This document shows positions 19,107 through 28,691 of a DNA stretch of 64,000 nucleotides, in pieces (the first letter of the stretch is position 1; the number at the start of each line of letters is the position of its first letter). The position numbers and the translations under genes were made by a program. This DNA comes from a candidate division LCP-89 bacterium B3_LCP (GTDB lineage: Bacteria > Electryoneota > B3-LCP), in the NCBI GenBank assembly GCA_005223185.1, contig NJBN01000001.1, positions 567,365 through 631,364 of the forward strand, read 5' to 3'. The notes under the pieces were generated by a model. It worked only from the letters and a program-made list of their open reading frames with translations. It was not told where the DNA came from and ran no database searches.

Positions 19107-19991
19107 ATGAGAAAACTAATTACACTAACATTACTTATGGCAGTCTTAAGTCTGTACCTGTTACCACAGGCTGATGCGCAAGTCCTCTGGCGCGGCGCCA
19201 AAACTATGAAGAAGGGTTCTTTTATAGCTATGGCACGGTGGTATTATATGGATTTCACAAAAGTGTATGATACCACCAACGAGGAATGGAAGGACAATGA
19301 TAATGACCATCTAAAGTGGGGCTTTGAGACCATGATTGGTTATGCGCCAATGGATCGCTGGGAGATCATGATGCATATTCCTTTCAGGCTTCACAGCTTT
19401 ACTACATCTACACTTGATGAAAGCAGTTCCGGGATTGGCGACATATTCTTTAAAACCAGGGTCGCAGTTCTACCCTGGTCAAAAAAGAAGCACGGTCTCA
19501 CGTTCGTTGGATCAGTAAGATTAGGTACCGGTGAATATGATAATCCCTACTCATTCTGCAACTGCGGCGATGGCTCCACTGACTTTGGCGTAGCAGGTAT
19601 TTTCTCCTCAAAATGGATGAATAAGTTCAGAGGGCATCTGAAATTAAATTACTGGGTCAATGGGGAAGGCAAAGCCGTCAACGATGTGACTTATAACGTT
19701 GGAAACGAGATGAAATTCATCGGTAAGTTGGATTACAACTTCCACAAGAAATTCATGGGTTTTGCAACGTACATCTATTACAATCAAGCTGAAAAGGAAG
19801 ACTCGCAGGGTAACGCCATCCAGAATTCTGATAAGACACGGCACAGCTTCGCTCTTGGTGGTATATGGAAACCCAAGAAGGGAATATTCGTTCGACCTAA
19901 AATAGTTCTGCCCATCGGAGCTGAAAACGGCAAGAATTACAGCTTCAAACCTGTCCTCGATTTCTGGTACGTTTTCGCACTGGGTTCTTAA
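19107..19991 (+). CDS. Outer-membrane beta-barrel protein (transporter-like), last gene of the ABC operon
   Basis: The 294-residue protein has a signal peptide (about 1-24, ending PQADA) and then alternating polar/hydrophobic strands with many aromatic residues, typical of a small outer-membrane barrel related to MetA-pathway phenol-degradation or generic transporter families. The last residues FWYVFALGS resemble a barrel end but lack the usual terminal Phe. AAGGAGGATCACG precedes the ATG. It lies 43 bases after the ATPase gene, so it is likely co-transcribed and may let the importer substrate cross the outer membrane. That pairing is inference. Confidence 0.68.
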   Translation: MRKLITLTLLMAVLSLYLLPQADAQVLWRGAKTMKKGSFIAMARWYYMDFTKVYDTTNEEWKDNDNDHLKWGFETMIGYAPMDRWEIMMHIPFRLHSFTTSTLDESSSGIGDIFFKTRVAVLPWSKKKHGLTFVGSVRLGTGEYDNPYSFCNCGDGSTDFGVAGIFSSKWMNKFRGHLKLNYWVNGEGKAVNDVTYNVGNEMKFIGKLDYNFHKKFMGFATYIYYNQAEKEDSQGNAIQNSDKTRHSFALGGIWKPKKGIFVRPKIVLPIGAENGKNYSFKPVLDFWYVFALGS

Positions 19992-20013
19992 GATCCAATC
20001 TTGTAACAATAAA

Positions 20014-20048
20014 AAGAGGCTGACCCTTTTGGGACAGCCTCTTGTTTT
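20014..20048. terminator. Bidirectional intrinsic terminator
   Basis: AAGAGGCTGACCC (20014-20026), a TTTT loop and GGGACAGCCTCTT (20031-20043) form a hairpin with one A-A mismatch. A-rich and T-rich flanks allow it to stop the + strand transporter operon and the - strand cold-shock gene. A sister hairpin with almost the same sequence lies at 22900-22938. Confidence 0.75.
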
Positions 20049-20063
20049 GGCGAAGTGAAGAGG

Positions 20064-20273
20064 TTACTCGATCACTTTCACGTTCTTAGCCATGGGGCCC
20101 TTCTGGCCTTCCACGATTTCAAATTCGACTTTTTGATCCTGGAACAACTCGTTACGGAAACCGGCGCCAGTGACTTCGTTGGCGTGCACAAAGACATCGT
20201 CTTCGCTGTCATCCACCTTGATGAAACCGTAACCTTTACGAGGGTTGAACCACTTCACGGTACCTGTTGCCAT
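20064..20273 (-). CDS. Cold-shock protein, CspA family
   Basis: The 69-residue single cold-shock domain has the RNA-binding motifs KGYGFIKV (RNP1) and VFVHA (RNP2), starting [16 protein letters not shown]. It binds single-stranded RNA and DNA, acting as an RNA chaperone or antiterminator. AGGAG lies eight bases before the ATG. About 230 bases upstream are noncoding, which would allow the long leader usual for this family; a 7-base inverted repeat (GCAGTAT...ATACTGC) lies near 20380-20398. Its terminator is at 20014-20048. Confidence 0.95.
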   Translation of the reverse strand: MATGTVKWFNPRKGYGFIKVDDSEDDVFVHANEVTGAGFRNELFQDQKVEFEIVEGQKGPMAKNVKVIE

Positions 20274-20508
20274 TACCTTACTCCTGTAAACTATACTTTA
20301 GAAACTTACACCAGATGGTCAATGTACCTTAGATAAATATTCAGGCGATAATGCGTGAAATAAAGTCCGCTGACAATCTGCAGTATATAAGATACTGCGA
20401 ATATTTTATAAAAAAAGCACTATTTCTCACTTTTTTTCATGGGGACTCTCTCTGAGATAACCGGTAAAAACTGCTGATAGAGTATAGTGCTGTTCCAATC
20501 CTCAAATT

Positions 20509-22821
20509 CTAAAACTCAAATTCCAGCCCAAACGCTGCCAGTGTTCCCCATTGCTTGAAGGTATCCTGCTTGTTACTGAGTTCGTTCCAATAGTAGCTGG
20601 CAATGTTATCACGCCCGTAAACGTTCCACATACTCAGGTATAGGATGAGGTTCGATGCCTTGAAATTGAATCGCCGGTCACAGCGAAGGTTCAGGTTGTG
20701 ATAATCGGGCAGGCGTTCCGCATTGATTCTGTCCGAATCGTATATCCCCCGGTTAGCATTTTCTGAAGCAGTAATGTCAAATGGAGTGTACGGAGCACCT
20801 CCTGCATAAACCCAGCGCAGACTGAATTCCCATTTGTTATTGGGCTTGTATCCGCCTTCAGCTGTGCACATATAGCGGTTATCGTAGATTCGGTCTCTCC
20901 ATAAGCCGTTGAAATCCCGGTATCTTGACCTGAAGTAGGAACCGCTGATCAAGCCATAGATTTTATCAGCTAACTTCTTCTGCACCATGAGTTCAATGCC
21001 CCTTGTATAAGCCACCCCATTATCCACTAATTGTTCATGGCTGGCAAACCCATTCTGATTGTTTGACTCATCGATGATAAATAGGGATGGTTGCGCGGGA
21101 TCCAGCGGGATGTTCCGGTATTCTTTTGCGTAACCTTCCAGCGTTAGACGAGTATTTTCGGTCAACAGATGGCTGATGCCCAATATATAATGATGCGCCA
21201 TCGGATCACTCAATTCCTTGAATTCAGCCTGTTGCGACATGAGAGTCAAAGGCAAAAACTGGTAAAACTGCCCATAAGCACCGTTTAAAGTTGTGTTTGC
21301 ACGCAGCTGATAGGAGAACTGAAATCGCGGCGAGACTTGCAGGTTCTCGTTATAATCGAAGTAATCCGCGCGGACTCCGTATATCGTGGTCAATCGAAGA
21401 AATGGCTTCCAGGTGTAGCTTAAAAACGCCCCTGCCTTGGTCGAGGTGATAGCATCATCAACATGCATTTCCGGCGTCGGATTCCCTAAGGGATCAGTAT
21501 ATGCGGCGTAGAAATCATCGTACTGGTTGTCGATTAGCTGAAGTTCCACACCAAAGTCAATTGAATTTATCCGGTTTAAGTTGAGATGATTCGTATTTCG
21601 AAGCGATATTTTTTGCTCGGTCGATCTGTTTTCGGTCAGCAGAGAATCGCTGATTGTTTCAAGCCATTGGTCTTCCCAGTTTATAAAGCTGTGAGACAAC
21701 GACGTGTTTGAATACCCCTTGCCACCCCATAAATATCGCCAGTTGAGACCTGCTGTGTTCGTTTCCCAAATCCCATCTCCGTAAACGTTTTCTTCGTTAT
21801 CTAAGGATCTTTCTTTTTCAATAACACTCTTATCTACTCCTAAAACGTCTAAAAATGTGAGCTGATGTTTATCCGATAAATCTAAAACTATTTTGCCCTG
21901 CAGGTCGCTGTATTCCGGTATCGTGCTGGCTTCCACGTCCTCGCTGTTGATAATCAGATCCAGATAACTCCTGCGAGCCGAGAAGAGCCAGGTATTCCCC
22001 CTGCCCAACGGCCCTTCCATGATCGCACCGACTCCCATCAAGCTCAGATCAAGCTGACCGTCGAATTCCTGAGAATTTCCTTCTCTAAAAGAAATATCCA
22101 TGATCGATGAAAGCCTGTCCCCGTAGGCAGCGGAGAAACCACCGGTGTAAAAACGGACGTCTTTAATAAAGTCCACGTTTAACAGACTCGTAGCACCGCT
22201 GGAAGCTCCCTGAAGAGGAAAATGATTTATGTTGGGAATGGCGATGTTATCCACGAAATAGCCGTTTTCCGTTGGGCTACCACCCCTGACTACCAAGCTG
22301 TTGCGTGTATCATTGACCTTTGCTACACTGGGTAGCGCCATGATAATGCGGCTAACATCGCCTACTGCTCCGGCGGTTCGCCGAATTTCTTCATAACTGA
22401 GGTTGGTTACACTTGTCGGTTGGCTTTTCTCCTTCGAAAAGTAATTCGGCTTCACCGTAACAACGTCCATTTTAATAGCTGATGCCTGCAGTTCTATCTC
22501 TACCACAGTAATCCGTCCAGATTTGACGATGACGTCCGCGATAATAATGGGTTCGTACCCTAAATAACTGCACTGCATTGAATAATTACCGACCGGGATG
22601 AAATCTAAGGTAAAGTTACCATCAAGGTCGGAACAGGCGCCTAACTGAGTATTTGCCAGGACGACATTAGCTCCCGCCAATGGCATCTTTGTATTTGTAT
22701 CGATGATCCTTCCATTTATGGTCCCGCAAGGCTGCTGGTCCATGGCAAAACATACTGTGTGTGTTAAAATATATCCTGAAAGAATCAGGGATAAACAAAC
22801 TTTGTAGATATTTTGGCTCAT
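20509..22821 (-). CDS. TonB-dependent outer-membrane receptor with carboxypeptidase-regulatory-like N-domain
   Basis: The 770-residue receptor has a signal peptide (about 1-26), an Ig-like CarboxypepD_reg domain (about 33-115, with GTINGRIIDTNTKMPLAGAN), a plug domain (about 125-250, containing VVRGGSPTENGYFVDNI) and a 22-strand-type barrel ending in Phe (FGLEFEF). It takes up a large or chelated ligand across the outer membrane with TonB energy. AGGAG precedes the ATG by about eight bases. No SusD partner is adjacent, so it is not an obvious SusC. The ligand is unknown. Confidence 0.88.
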   Translation of the reverse strand: MSQNIYKVCLSLILSGYILTHTVCFAMDQQPCGTINGRIIDTNTKMPLAGANVVLANTQLGACSDLDGNFTLDFIPVGNYSMQCSYLGYEPIIIADVIVKSGRITVVEIELQASAIKMDVVTVKPNYFSKEKSQPTSVTNLSYEEIRRTAGAVGDVSRIIMALPSVAKVNDTRNSLVVRGGSPTENGYFVDNIAIPNINHFPLQGASSGATSLLNVDFIKDVRFYTGGFSAAYGDRLSSIMDISFREGNSQEFDGQLDLSLMGVGAIMEGPLGRGNTWLFSARRSYLDLIINSEDVEASTIPEYSDLQGKIVLDLSDKHQLTFLDVLGVDKSVIEKERSLDNEENVYGDGIWETNTAGLNWRYLWGGKGYSNTSLSHSFINWEDQWLETISDSLLTENRSTEQKISLRNTNHLNLNRINSIDFGVELQLIDNQYDDFYAAYTDPLGNPTPEMHVDDAITSTKAGAFLSYTWKPFLRLTTIYGVRADYFDYNENLQVSPRFQFSYQLRANTTLNGAYGQFYQFLPLTLMSQQAEFKELSDPMAHHYILGISHLLTENTRLTLEGYAKEYRNIPLDPAQPSLFIIDESNNQNGFASHEQLVDNGVAYTRGIELMVQKKLADKIYGLISGSYFRSRYRDFNGLWRDRIYDNRYMCTAEGGYKPNNKWEFSLRWVYAGGAPYTPFDITASENANRGIYDSDRINAERLPDYHNLNLRCDRRFNFKASNLILYLSMWNVYGRDNIASYYWNELSNKQDTFKQWGTLAAFGLEFEF

Positions 22822-22899
22822 GTCAGCGTCTCCTGTTTTTCTGCGGTAAATGTAATGCTGAATTCTAAGCGATCCAAAACGAAAAGAGAGTAAGGAGCT

Positions 22900-22938
22900 A
22901 AGAAGAGGCCGACCCTTTAAGGACAGCCTCTTCTTTTT
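22900..22938 (+). terminator. Terminator-like hairpin related to the one at 20014
   Basis: AAGAAGAGGC (22900-22909) pairs with GCCTCTTCTT (22926-22935), followed by a short T run on the + strand only. It lies between two - strand genes, and on the - strand no T run follows, so its termination strength in that direction is doubtful. The core AGAGGCYGACCCTTT..GGACAGCCTCTT matches the 20014 hairpin. Confidence 0.45.
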
Positions 22939-22970
22939 CAGTCTGAATTCTGACTCCTGGCTTCCGGATT

Positions 22971-24281
22971 CTACTTCATCAACACCATCTTGCCATTGGC
23001 GGTAAATTCACCTGCCTCAAGTCGGTACAAGTAGATCCCTGAAGCCAAGCCCGAACCATCGAAGGTGATCTGGTGGGTGCCGGGGGGATAATGGCGGGTC
23101 GACGCAAGGTCGACCCCTACGCGGGAACCGGAAATATCGAACACTTCCAGCTTCACCATACTCGCAACCGGCAGGGAGAAACTGATTACGGTGGTGGGGT
23201 TGAAGGGGTTGGGGTGGACTCTCTGTAAGGTGAAACCCTCGCAGATCGTTGTTTTGTCATTCCCAAATATTTTCGTCAGACTTTCACCGGTGCAATTCCA
23301 ACCAGTAACCGATCCGTTGCCATCGGCAAGGGTCGACTTGGAGAACGCAAAATGATCCTCTGTCCACACTGTATTCGGATAATTACCTACATATGCATCG
23401 TAGGTATAATCGCCGGCAGGAGCGTTTGCTGGAACCACCTGCGAACGATCACGATCGATTGATGAATTGGGACCCATGGACACAGAAACATTGATTATTG
23501 GACCATATTCACTGCCGTTCGGCAGCGTCACCATCGTCCATATATCAAAAGTAACAATTTCAGGTGAGCTGTTTTCCACGGCAATATTGAAGTCGAACGA
23601 TCCACCGTTAGCGGGAATCTGGATAGGTGGATTATCAGGAGTCAGAGTAACTTCAATCGGGCTTAAAGTTTGGTAAGTGATCGTCATTTGGGGTCTGTAA
23701 GCCGGAATAGTATAGTCAGAGGAATACCAGTTCGCATCGCATGTCCCGGAGGTATTCCTTGAATGCATGATAATACCGAAGTTTGGATAAGCTCCTGAAT
23801 ACCAGCCCTGAACGAATTCGGTTACATCTACAACGTGCCATTGCCCACCGACTGGCCAACCTGTTACAATCTGTCCATCCTCAGTATATCTGGGTAGTGT
23901 ATTATGAGTCACCAGGGTTTCACCCCAGTCCTCGAGGATGCGTGAATAGAGCATTTCACCGGTTAGTGTGCCCTCCATCTGGAAGCAATGAAATTCAACG
24001 GTAGCGTCCGTGATGATCACATTTGCTGGAATCGTAGAGATATCCCACTGGCTTAAAGCGGTGTTAATGCACACTCCAATTTGACCCTGGTACAGTTTAG
24101 TAATCGGTCCAAATGGGTTGTTGGTATTGGGCGCACAGTTACAGGTGTAGGAATCTTTTCCTTCAGCACCCGGCTGCAATACCAGGGTTTCAGCAATTAC
24201 AATTGACATTGGTACAAGTATTAGAAGAGTCAAGAGAATAGCGATTCTTGTCACTCTGCTCGAATTAATTATTACACACAT
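22971..24281 (-). CDS. Secreted DNRLRE-domain protein with stalk domain and T9SS sorting tail
   Basis: The protein is 436 residues from the ATG at 24281, which has GGAG just upstream; a TTG four codons earlier is less likely. A signal peptide (to about residue 29) is followed by a DNRLRE-type beta-sandwich (about 30-205, with SQWDISTIPANVIITDATVE and VVDVTEFVQGWYSGAYPNFG), the shared stalk module (about 210-320, IPANGGSFDFNIAVENSS) and the T9SS tail (about 350-436, HPNPFNPTTVISFSLP). DNRLRE domains occur on surface polysaccharide-binding or adhesin-like proteins. The tail includes a palindromic repeat read in frame (23094-23126) and is nearly identical at the DNA level to the tail of the next gene. 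Confidence 0.82.
   Translation of the reverse strand: MCVIINSSRVTRIAILLTLLILVPMSIVIAETLVLQPGAEGKDSYTCNCAPNTNNPFGPITKLYQGQIGVCINTALSQWDISTIPANVIITDATVEFHCFQMEGTLTGEMLYSRILEDWGETLVTHNTLPRYTEDGQIVTGWPVGGQWHVVDVTEFVQGWYSGAYPNFGIIMHSRNTSGTCDANWYSSDYTIPAYRPQMTITYQTLSPIEVTLTPDNPPIQIPANGGSFDFNIAVENSSPEIVTFDIWTMVTLPNGSEYGPIINVSVSMGPNSSIDRDRSQVVPANAPAGDYTYDAYVGNYPNTVWTEDHFAFSKSTLADGNGSVTGWNCTGESLTKIFGNDKTTICEGFTLQRVHPNPFNPTTVISFSLPVASMVKLEVFDISGSRVGVDLASTRHYPPGTHQITFDGSGLASGIYLYRLEAGEFTANGKMVLMK
23094..23126. repeat. Palindromic repeat read in frame inside a T9SS tail
   Basis: GGGTCGAC and GTCGACCC form an 8-base perfect inverted repeat around GCAAG, continuing into CCTACGCGGG. It is translated as part of SRVGVDLASTRHYPPG in the sorting tail. 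The same block occurs at 24741-24773. Confidence 0.7.
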
Positions 24282-24617
24282 TATACACTCCAATTAAACA
24301 AGGATAGACTATTTCAACGAAACAACTTTTCGACTTGCCTTTAATCCATCTATGTACAGATGGCAGTACAAAGTAGGCAGCATGAAGTGTTCTAATAATT
24401 AATATAAGCAAAGATTTAGGTAAAATCAAGTATTATTAAAAATATAAGATATTTTTCATTGACGATCAGAGAGAGATGCTGCACAGGCTCATCCTTCAAA
24501 ATGGAAAAATTCAAGATTCATCCCTACAGAGTAATACCCCCCCCTCGCTCGTTTATCAAGAGGTGAGGGGGGATCAAAGGAATACATGGCATCAAATATT
24601 CAAGTCAAGTAGTTATC
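24282..24617. other. Intergenic region with promoter and GC-rich hairpin
   Basis: The 336 bases contain the promoter of the DNRLRE gene (24401-24429) and a hairpin of CCCCCCTC (24539-24546) with GAGGGGGG (24565-24572) just after the end of the giant beta-helix gene. The hairpin has no T run on either strand. No coding sequence is seen. Confidence 0.5.
24401..24429 (-). promoter_or_regulatory. Housekeeping-type promoter for the DNRLRE gene
   Basis: On the - strand TTGATT (24429-24424), a 17-base spacer and TATATT (24406-24401) lie about 120 bases before the start codon. Confidence 0.6.
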
Positions 24618-27600
24618 TTATTTCATCAACACCATCTTGCCATTGGCGGTAAATTCACCTGCCTCAAGTCGGTACAAGTAGATCCCTGAAGCCAAGCCCG
24701 AACCATCGAAGGTGATCTGGTGGGTGCCGGGGGGATAATGGCGGGTCGACGCAAGGTCGACCCCTACGCGGGAACCGGAGATATCGAACACATCCAGTTT
24801 CACCGTACTCGCGACCGGCAGGGAGAAACTGATGACTGTTGTGGGGTTGAAAGGGTTGGGGTAGTTTGACACAATCACCTGCCCTATAGGTAGCGCGGGG
24901 GCTTGTCCCCCGCTAATTTCAACCAACGGATCGCCTGCATTGCCCCAACTGTCAGAGCCATTAAGAACTGTTCCCAATTTTCCAAACATGAAGCTGTCCT
25001 TGGATGTATCCTGATCTACAACTGCGTAGGCGTTGTAATGATAAACGCCCATCGGTGCGGCAGCGGGAACGGTCTGCGTGCGGATGCGTTCGACAGTCTG
25101 TCCAGGTTCGATGGTGACGGTAACCGGACCTAAGACCGGCCCGTAAATCGTGCTATCTGGGAGCTCGACATCGCACCAGATGGTAACATCATGAGAACTC
25201 TGATAAATATTGGTGCCCTGGATGGTGTAATCCATAGTTCCGCCTTCAGGTTCGATCAGGTAGGGGATTTCGTGAGGTGACAGAAGGATACGTACCGGTA
25301 CACTCTGATCGAAGTAGAAAGCGCCCATGTCGGCTCTGGTGCTGTCTGGATCGTTGTACTGAGGATCAGGATCGCCGGCATCGATACACGGTGATCCCCA
25401 CTGCAGGCGATAGTCATTCAAATCGGGATTAACGAACAGAGGATCTTCGTCGATGTTGCCGACACCGGGCCAGAGGGTGTCCTGAATGGTGGAGTAGGTA
25501 ACCAGTAGATTGCCCCCCCCACCTACAGAGATTTGTTGCAAACTATTTAATGAGAAAATGTTGTTTATTGTATTTGGGTTTGAATCATAACTAAAGAGAC
25601 CACCAGCGCCAAATGTGGAGAAATTACTGCTTACCGTATAGTTTGTGATTAAGGGATCGGAATCAATGAAATACATGCCTGCGCCATTCTGGTCGGTAGT
25701 ATTTCCTGCGACCACACAACCATTGACAACAGGAGATATTTGATTACAAAATAAACCCCCACCAATATCTTGAGCGATATTATCTATGATGCTACAGTTA
25801 TCTATGGTAAGATTCTGACCACTATTGCCACCTATACCACCACCATCTTCATTCGCTATATTTCTGGCAATAATACAGTTAATAAGATTTACCACACCAC
25901 GACAATGTAGTCCACCAGAATAATTTGCTGAATTATCCGTAATAATGCAATTCCCTAGCGTAATAGTTGCTAAGTTATGAATACCTCCACCTCCACCACC
26001 AGAGAGTACATGTGAATTATTCGCGATAATACTGTTGGTGACGATTGTATTTGAGTTTGAGCAATTATATATCCCACCACCCTGGTAGGAAAAAAGATTG
26101 TCTTTTATAATACAGCCATGTATATTTGCTGTTGAATTTACTATTCCTATTCCACCCCCGCAACTTACGCTGTTATTCGTGATTATGCAGTAATGTAATA
26201 TTGGTGTAGAACTGTACCCGATATATATTCCACCACCGTAACCGAACCCAGTTGATGCTCCACCTGTAATAGTGCAGTGACTTAAGGTAGGATTACTCCC
26301 ATTAATCTGAATGCAGCGGTTTCCGGCACCCTCTATTGTACAATACTGCAATAGACAAGCCTCATAGGTGTTAATAAACTTCAAACCCTGCCAGGCATTT
26401 ATACCTTCAGCTGGTCTAAACCTGATACTGTCGATTTCTCCTCCCGCTGCATGAATATATCCCTCAATTTGAAAGTAGAAGTCACCATTAAAATTAAAGG
26501 TTGAACCAGGTTCAATATAAAGTGAATCCCCAATATTTACCATGATATTCGATTCTACAATGTAAACTCCTGAATCTAGCGTTCCGTTTAACGATCCTGA
26601 AATATGACAGACTGATCCGGTTTCGCGTAAAGTTACATTGGGTAATGTTAACGGACTGGTACAGTTTTGTCCAAGAATCACGCGGCTTCGGTACCCTGCT
26701 TGAATGAAAGATATGTCATAAATTCCCTCTGGTATTGCTATCGCGTAATGACCTGCCAGATTTGTAAAGGTTGAGTCACTAACTGCTCCTGGGGAGGCGG
26801 CTATAAAAAGAACCTTAGTACCGGCATGAATTGTTTGGTTCTCAAGATAACAGTAACCGTCTATGGGAACCGTTTCCCCAGTCTGGTGATAGTAAAAAGC
26901 CCCCATGTCTGCGACTGTCCCATCGGGATCATTTTGGGATTCCGGGTCACCGGCGTCGATACAGGGAGATCCTGCCTGGAGATTATAATCTCTGATTACG
27001 GGATCCTCATACATCGGATCCATCAGGATATTATAGTAAGAATCGCAGCTATCGCCATTTGCATTGACCGCGGATAGTATCCCAAATCCCGGGGGAGCGG
27101 TTCCACCGGTTGTGCCGCCGGCGTTGTCATATATGTCGCAATATGCAATTTGAGGATCTTCCAGGATCTCAAAGTAGAATCCAGATCCCAGGGTTGAACC
27201 ACTAATAATGCTGTTCTTTACTACGCCGGAAGAATTGCTCAAGTAAATCCCCGCTCCGGAAGACGATTGGTTTTGATCGAATGTGCAGTGCTCAATCGTG
27301 TCGGCGCTGGAGCCTATTCCCCATAAATATGTACCTCCACCGTACTCAGCACTGTTGTTGTAAAATAAGCAATATCTAGCTGATAGGCTACCATCATAAG
27401 CGTATATCCCCCCCCCTTTTGCAAGGCTGGTGTTGTTACCGAAATAGGAATCGAGAACCATCGGCTGAGATCCACCTTTACTATGTAATCCACCACCGTG
27501 GGTGCTGGCTGAGTTACCGTTGATGATACAGTTTATTATAATTGCATCAGAGAGACTGGTGAGGTAGATACCACCCCCATGGTAGCTGAAATTGGCCTGG

Positions 27601-28529
27601 ATTAGGCAATTAATTATTTGCGGGTTATATGAATAACGGCAGTAAATACCACCCCCATAAGTGTCCGCCGAATTCCCTACAATTTCACAATTTGAGAGAA
27701 TTGGGTTATCACAGTAATTAAATTTCAGTCCTCCTCCGCGACTATTACTGGATACGTTGTCGTTGATATCGCAATCAACCATTAAAATATTAGAATAATC
27801 CGCATCCACTCCTCCACCTCCCGAAAAGGAGGTGTTATTGTTGATTGCGCAATTAGTAAAACTAGCAGCAGAATAACTATAGCAACCAACCCCGCCGCCT
27901 CTCTCGCTGGCGTAATTGTTACTAATATCGCAATCTGTAACGATAGGTGAAGAATACCAGCATGCCAAACCTCCGCCATCGGTAGCCCAGTTATCTCGAA
28001 TAATACAATCAGATATGGTAGGATGTGACCAATAACAGTAGATGGCACCACCGCTTGCATCGACTAATTCAGCTTCATTACCTTTTAAAGTGCAATGTTC
28101 CAGTGTAAGATTCGTATAGTACAGGTAGATAGCACCCCCACCATCACTGGTGGCTCCTGTTTGGATTGAACCATCGGATATTATGCAATATGCCATATTT
28201 GAGGAATCGTTTGCATCTATAAACTTGATTCCTCCCCATTGTCCACCAGGTGCATAAGAAGCAAATACGATAGAATCTGTTTCGGTACCAACGGAAGTAA
28301 GTGTGGCATTGGTATCCACGATGAACTCAAAGAAGCCTTGAAACATAACCTTCACCCCAGGCTCAATAGTCAGCGTCTGCTCTTGTGGTACCCTCACTTC
28401 CCCCACAACCAGCACCGTATCCGCTGACCATGTGCCTGATACATCCCCGGAGACGGTTATGGTTTCGGCGAAAGTGATGCTGAAGCTAAACAGAATTATC
28501 AATGCGAGAATTGAAAGTGAGCGTTTCAT
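24618..28529 (-). CDS. Giant right-handed beta-helix surface protein, two helix units, stalk and T9SS tail
   Basis: The protein has 1303 residues from the ATG at 28529 (GGAGG five bases upstream). A signal peptide (about 1-22) is followed by beta-helix unit 1 (about 30-545; polymorphic-repeat coils such as NNTSFSGGGGVDADYSN), which closes with CIDAGDP. A carboxypeptidase-regulatory-like domain (about 552-625, PIDGYCYLENQTIHAGTKVL) leads to beta-helix unit 2 (about 640-1065, again ending CIDAGDP), the shared stalk (about 1075-1180) and the T9SS tail (about 1222-1303, YPNPFNPTTVISFSLP). The second half is paralogous to the protein at 39533. It is probably a secreted adhesin or polysaccharide-active surface protein. 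The helix parts are more AT-rich than neighbouring genes. Confidence 0.83.
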   Translation of the reverse strand: MKRSLSILALIILFSFSITFAETITVSGDVSGTWSADTVLVVGEVRVPQEQTLTIEPGVKVMFQGFFEFIVDTNATLTSVGTETDSIVFASYAPGGQWGGIKFIDANDSSNMAYCIISDGSIQTGATSDGGGAIYLYYTNLTLEHCTLKGNEAELVDASGGAIYCYWSHPTISDCIIRDNWATDGGGLACWYSSPIVTDCDISNNYASERGGGVGCYSYSAASFTNCAINNNTSFSGGGGVDADYSNILMVDCDINDNVSSNSRGGGLKFNYCDNPILSNCEIVGNSADTYGGGIYCRYSYNPQIINCLIQANFSYHGGGIYLTSLSDAIIINCIINGNSASTHGGGLHSKGGSQPMVLDSYFGNNTSLAKGGGIYAYDGSLSARYCLFYNNSAEYGGGTYLWGIGSSADTIEHCTFDQNQSSSGAGIYLSNSSGVVKNSIISGSTLGSGFYFEILEDPQIAYCDIYDNAGGTTGGTAPPGFGILSAVNANGDSCDSYYNILMDPMYEDPVIRDYNLQAGSPCIDAGDPESQNDPDGTVADMGAFYYHQTGETVPIDGYCYLENQTIHAGTKVLFIAASPGAVSDSTFTNLAGHYAIAIPEGIYDISFIQAGYRSRVILGQNCTSPLTLPNVTLRETGSVCHISGSLNGTLDSGVYIVESNIMVNIGDSLYIEPGSTFNFNGDFYFQIEGYIHAAGGEIDSIRFRPAEGINAWQGLKFINTYEACLLQYCTIEGAGNRCIQINGSNPTLSHCTITGGASTGFGYGGGIYIGYSSTPILHYCIITNNSVSCGGGIGIVNSTANIHGCIIKDNLFSYQGGGIYNCSNSNTIVTNSIIANNSHVLSGGGGGGIHNLATITLGNCIITDNSANYSGGLHCRGVVNLINCIIARNIANEDGGGIGGNSGQNLTIDNCSIIDNIAQDIGGGLFCNQISPVVNGCVVAGNTTDQNGAGMYFIDSDPLITNYTVSSNFSTFGAGGLFSYDSNPNTINNIFSLNSLQQISVGGGGNLLVTYSTIQDTLWPGVGNIDEDPLFVNPDLNDYRLQWGSPCIDAGDPDPQYNDPDSTRADMGAFYFDQSVPVRILLSPHEIPYLIEPEGGTMDYTIQGTNIYQSSHDVTIWCDVELPDSTIYGPVLGPVTVTIEPGQTVERIRTQTVPAAAPMGVYHYNAYAVVDQDTSKDSFMFGKLGTVLNGSDSWGNAGDPLVEISGGQAPALPIGQVIVSNYPNPFNPTTVISFSLPVASTVKLDVFDISGSRVGVDLASTRHYPPGTHQITFDGSGLASGIYLYRLEAGEFTANGKMVLMK
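24741..24773. repeat. Palindromic repeat read in frame inside a T9SS tail (second copy)
   Basis: Same GGGTCGAC-GCAAG-GTCGACCCCTACGCGGG block as at 23094-23126, at the equivalent position of the sorting tail of the giant beta-helix gene. About 160 bases around it are identical between the two genes. Confidence 0.7.
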
Positions 28530-28566
28530 GATGTCCTCCAAAATGTTTTTATGGAATAACCACTGG

Positions 28567-28594
28567 ATTCCGGATCAGCTTCGCTGTCCGGAAT
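28567..28594. repeat. Hairpin repeat of the ATTCCGGA...TCCGGAAT type in a leader
   Basis: ATTCCGGA-T-CAGC-TTC-GCTG-TCCGGAAT is a near-perfect hairpin lying between the promoter (28632-28660) and the start codon of the giant beta-helix gene, so it would be in the 5' leader. Related ATTCC...GGAATGA hairpins occur at 42517-42543, 43869-43911 and 56301-56346. Confidence 0.6.
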
Positions 28595-28631
28595 GACAGT
28601 CTGCCTTTCGGTTGGGACAATGATTCATATT

Positions 28632-28660
28632 AATATACACAATATTTTCGAATTTGTCAA
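28632..28660 (-). promoter_or_regulatory. Strong housekeeping-type promoter for the giant beta-helix gene
   Basis: On the - strand TTGACA (28660-28655), a 17-base spacer ending TGTG and TATATT (28637-28632) lie about 100 bases before the start codon. Confidence 0.75.
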
Positions 28661-28691
28661 GTGGTTTGTTTTTTTGAGGGAATTTCTACAC

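Noticed and set aside
20280-20480. A specific promoter for the cold-shock gene
   Set aside because: Candidate boxes (TTGTCA with ATTATC) have an 18-base spacer and a poor -10 compared with the clear promoters elsewhere.
22900-22938. A strong terminator for the DNRLRE gene
   Set aside because: The T run is on the + strand only, while both neighbouring genes are on the - strand; it is kept only as a terminator-like hairpin.
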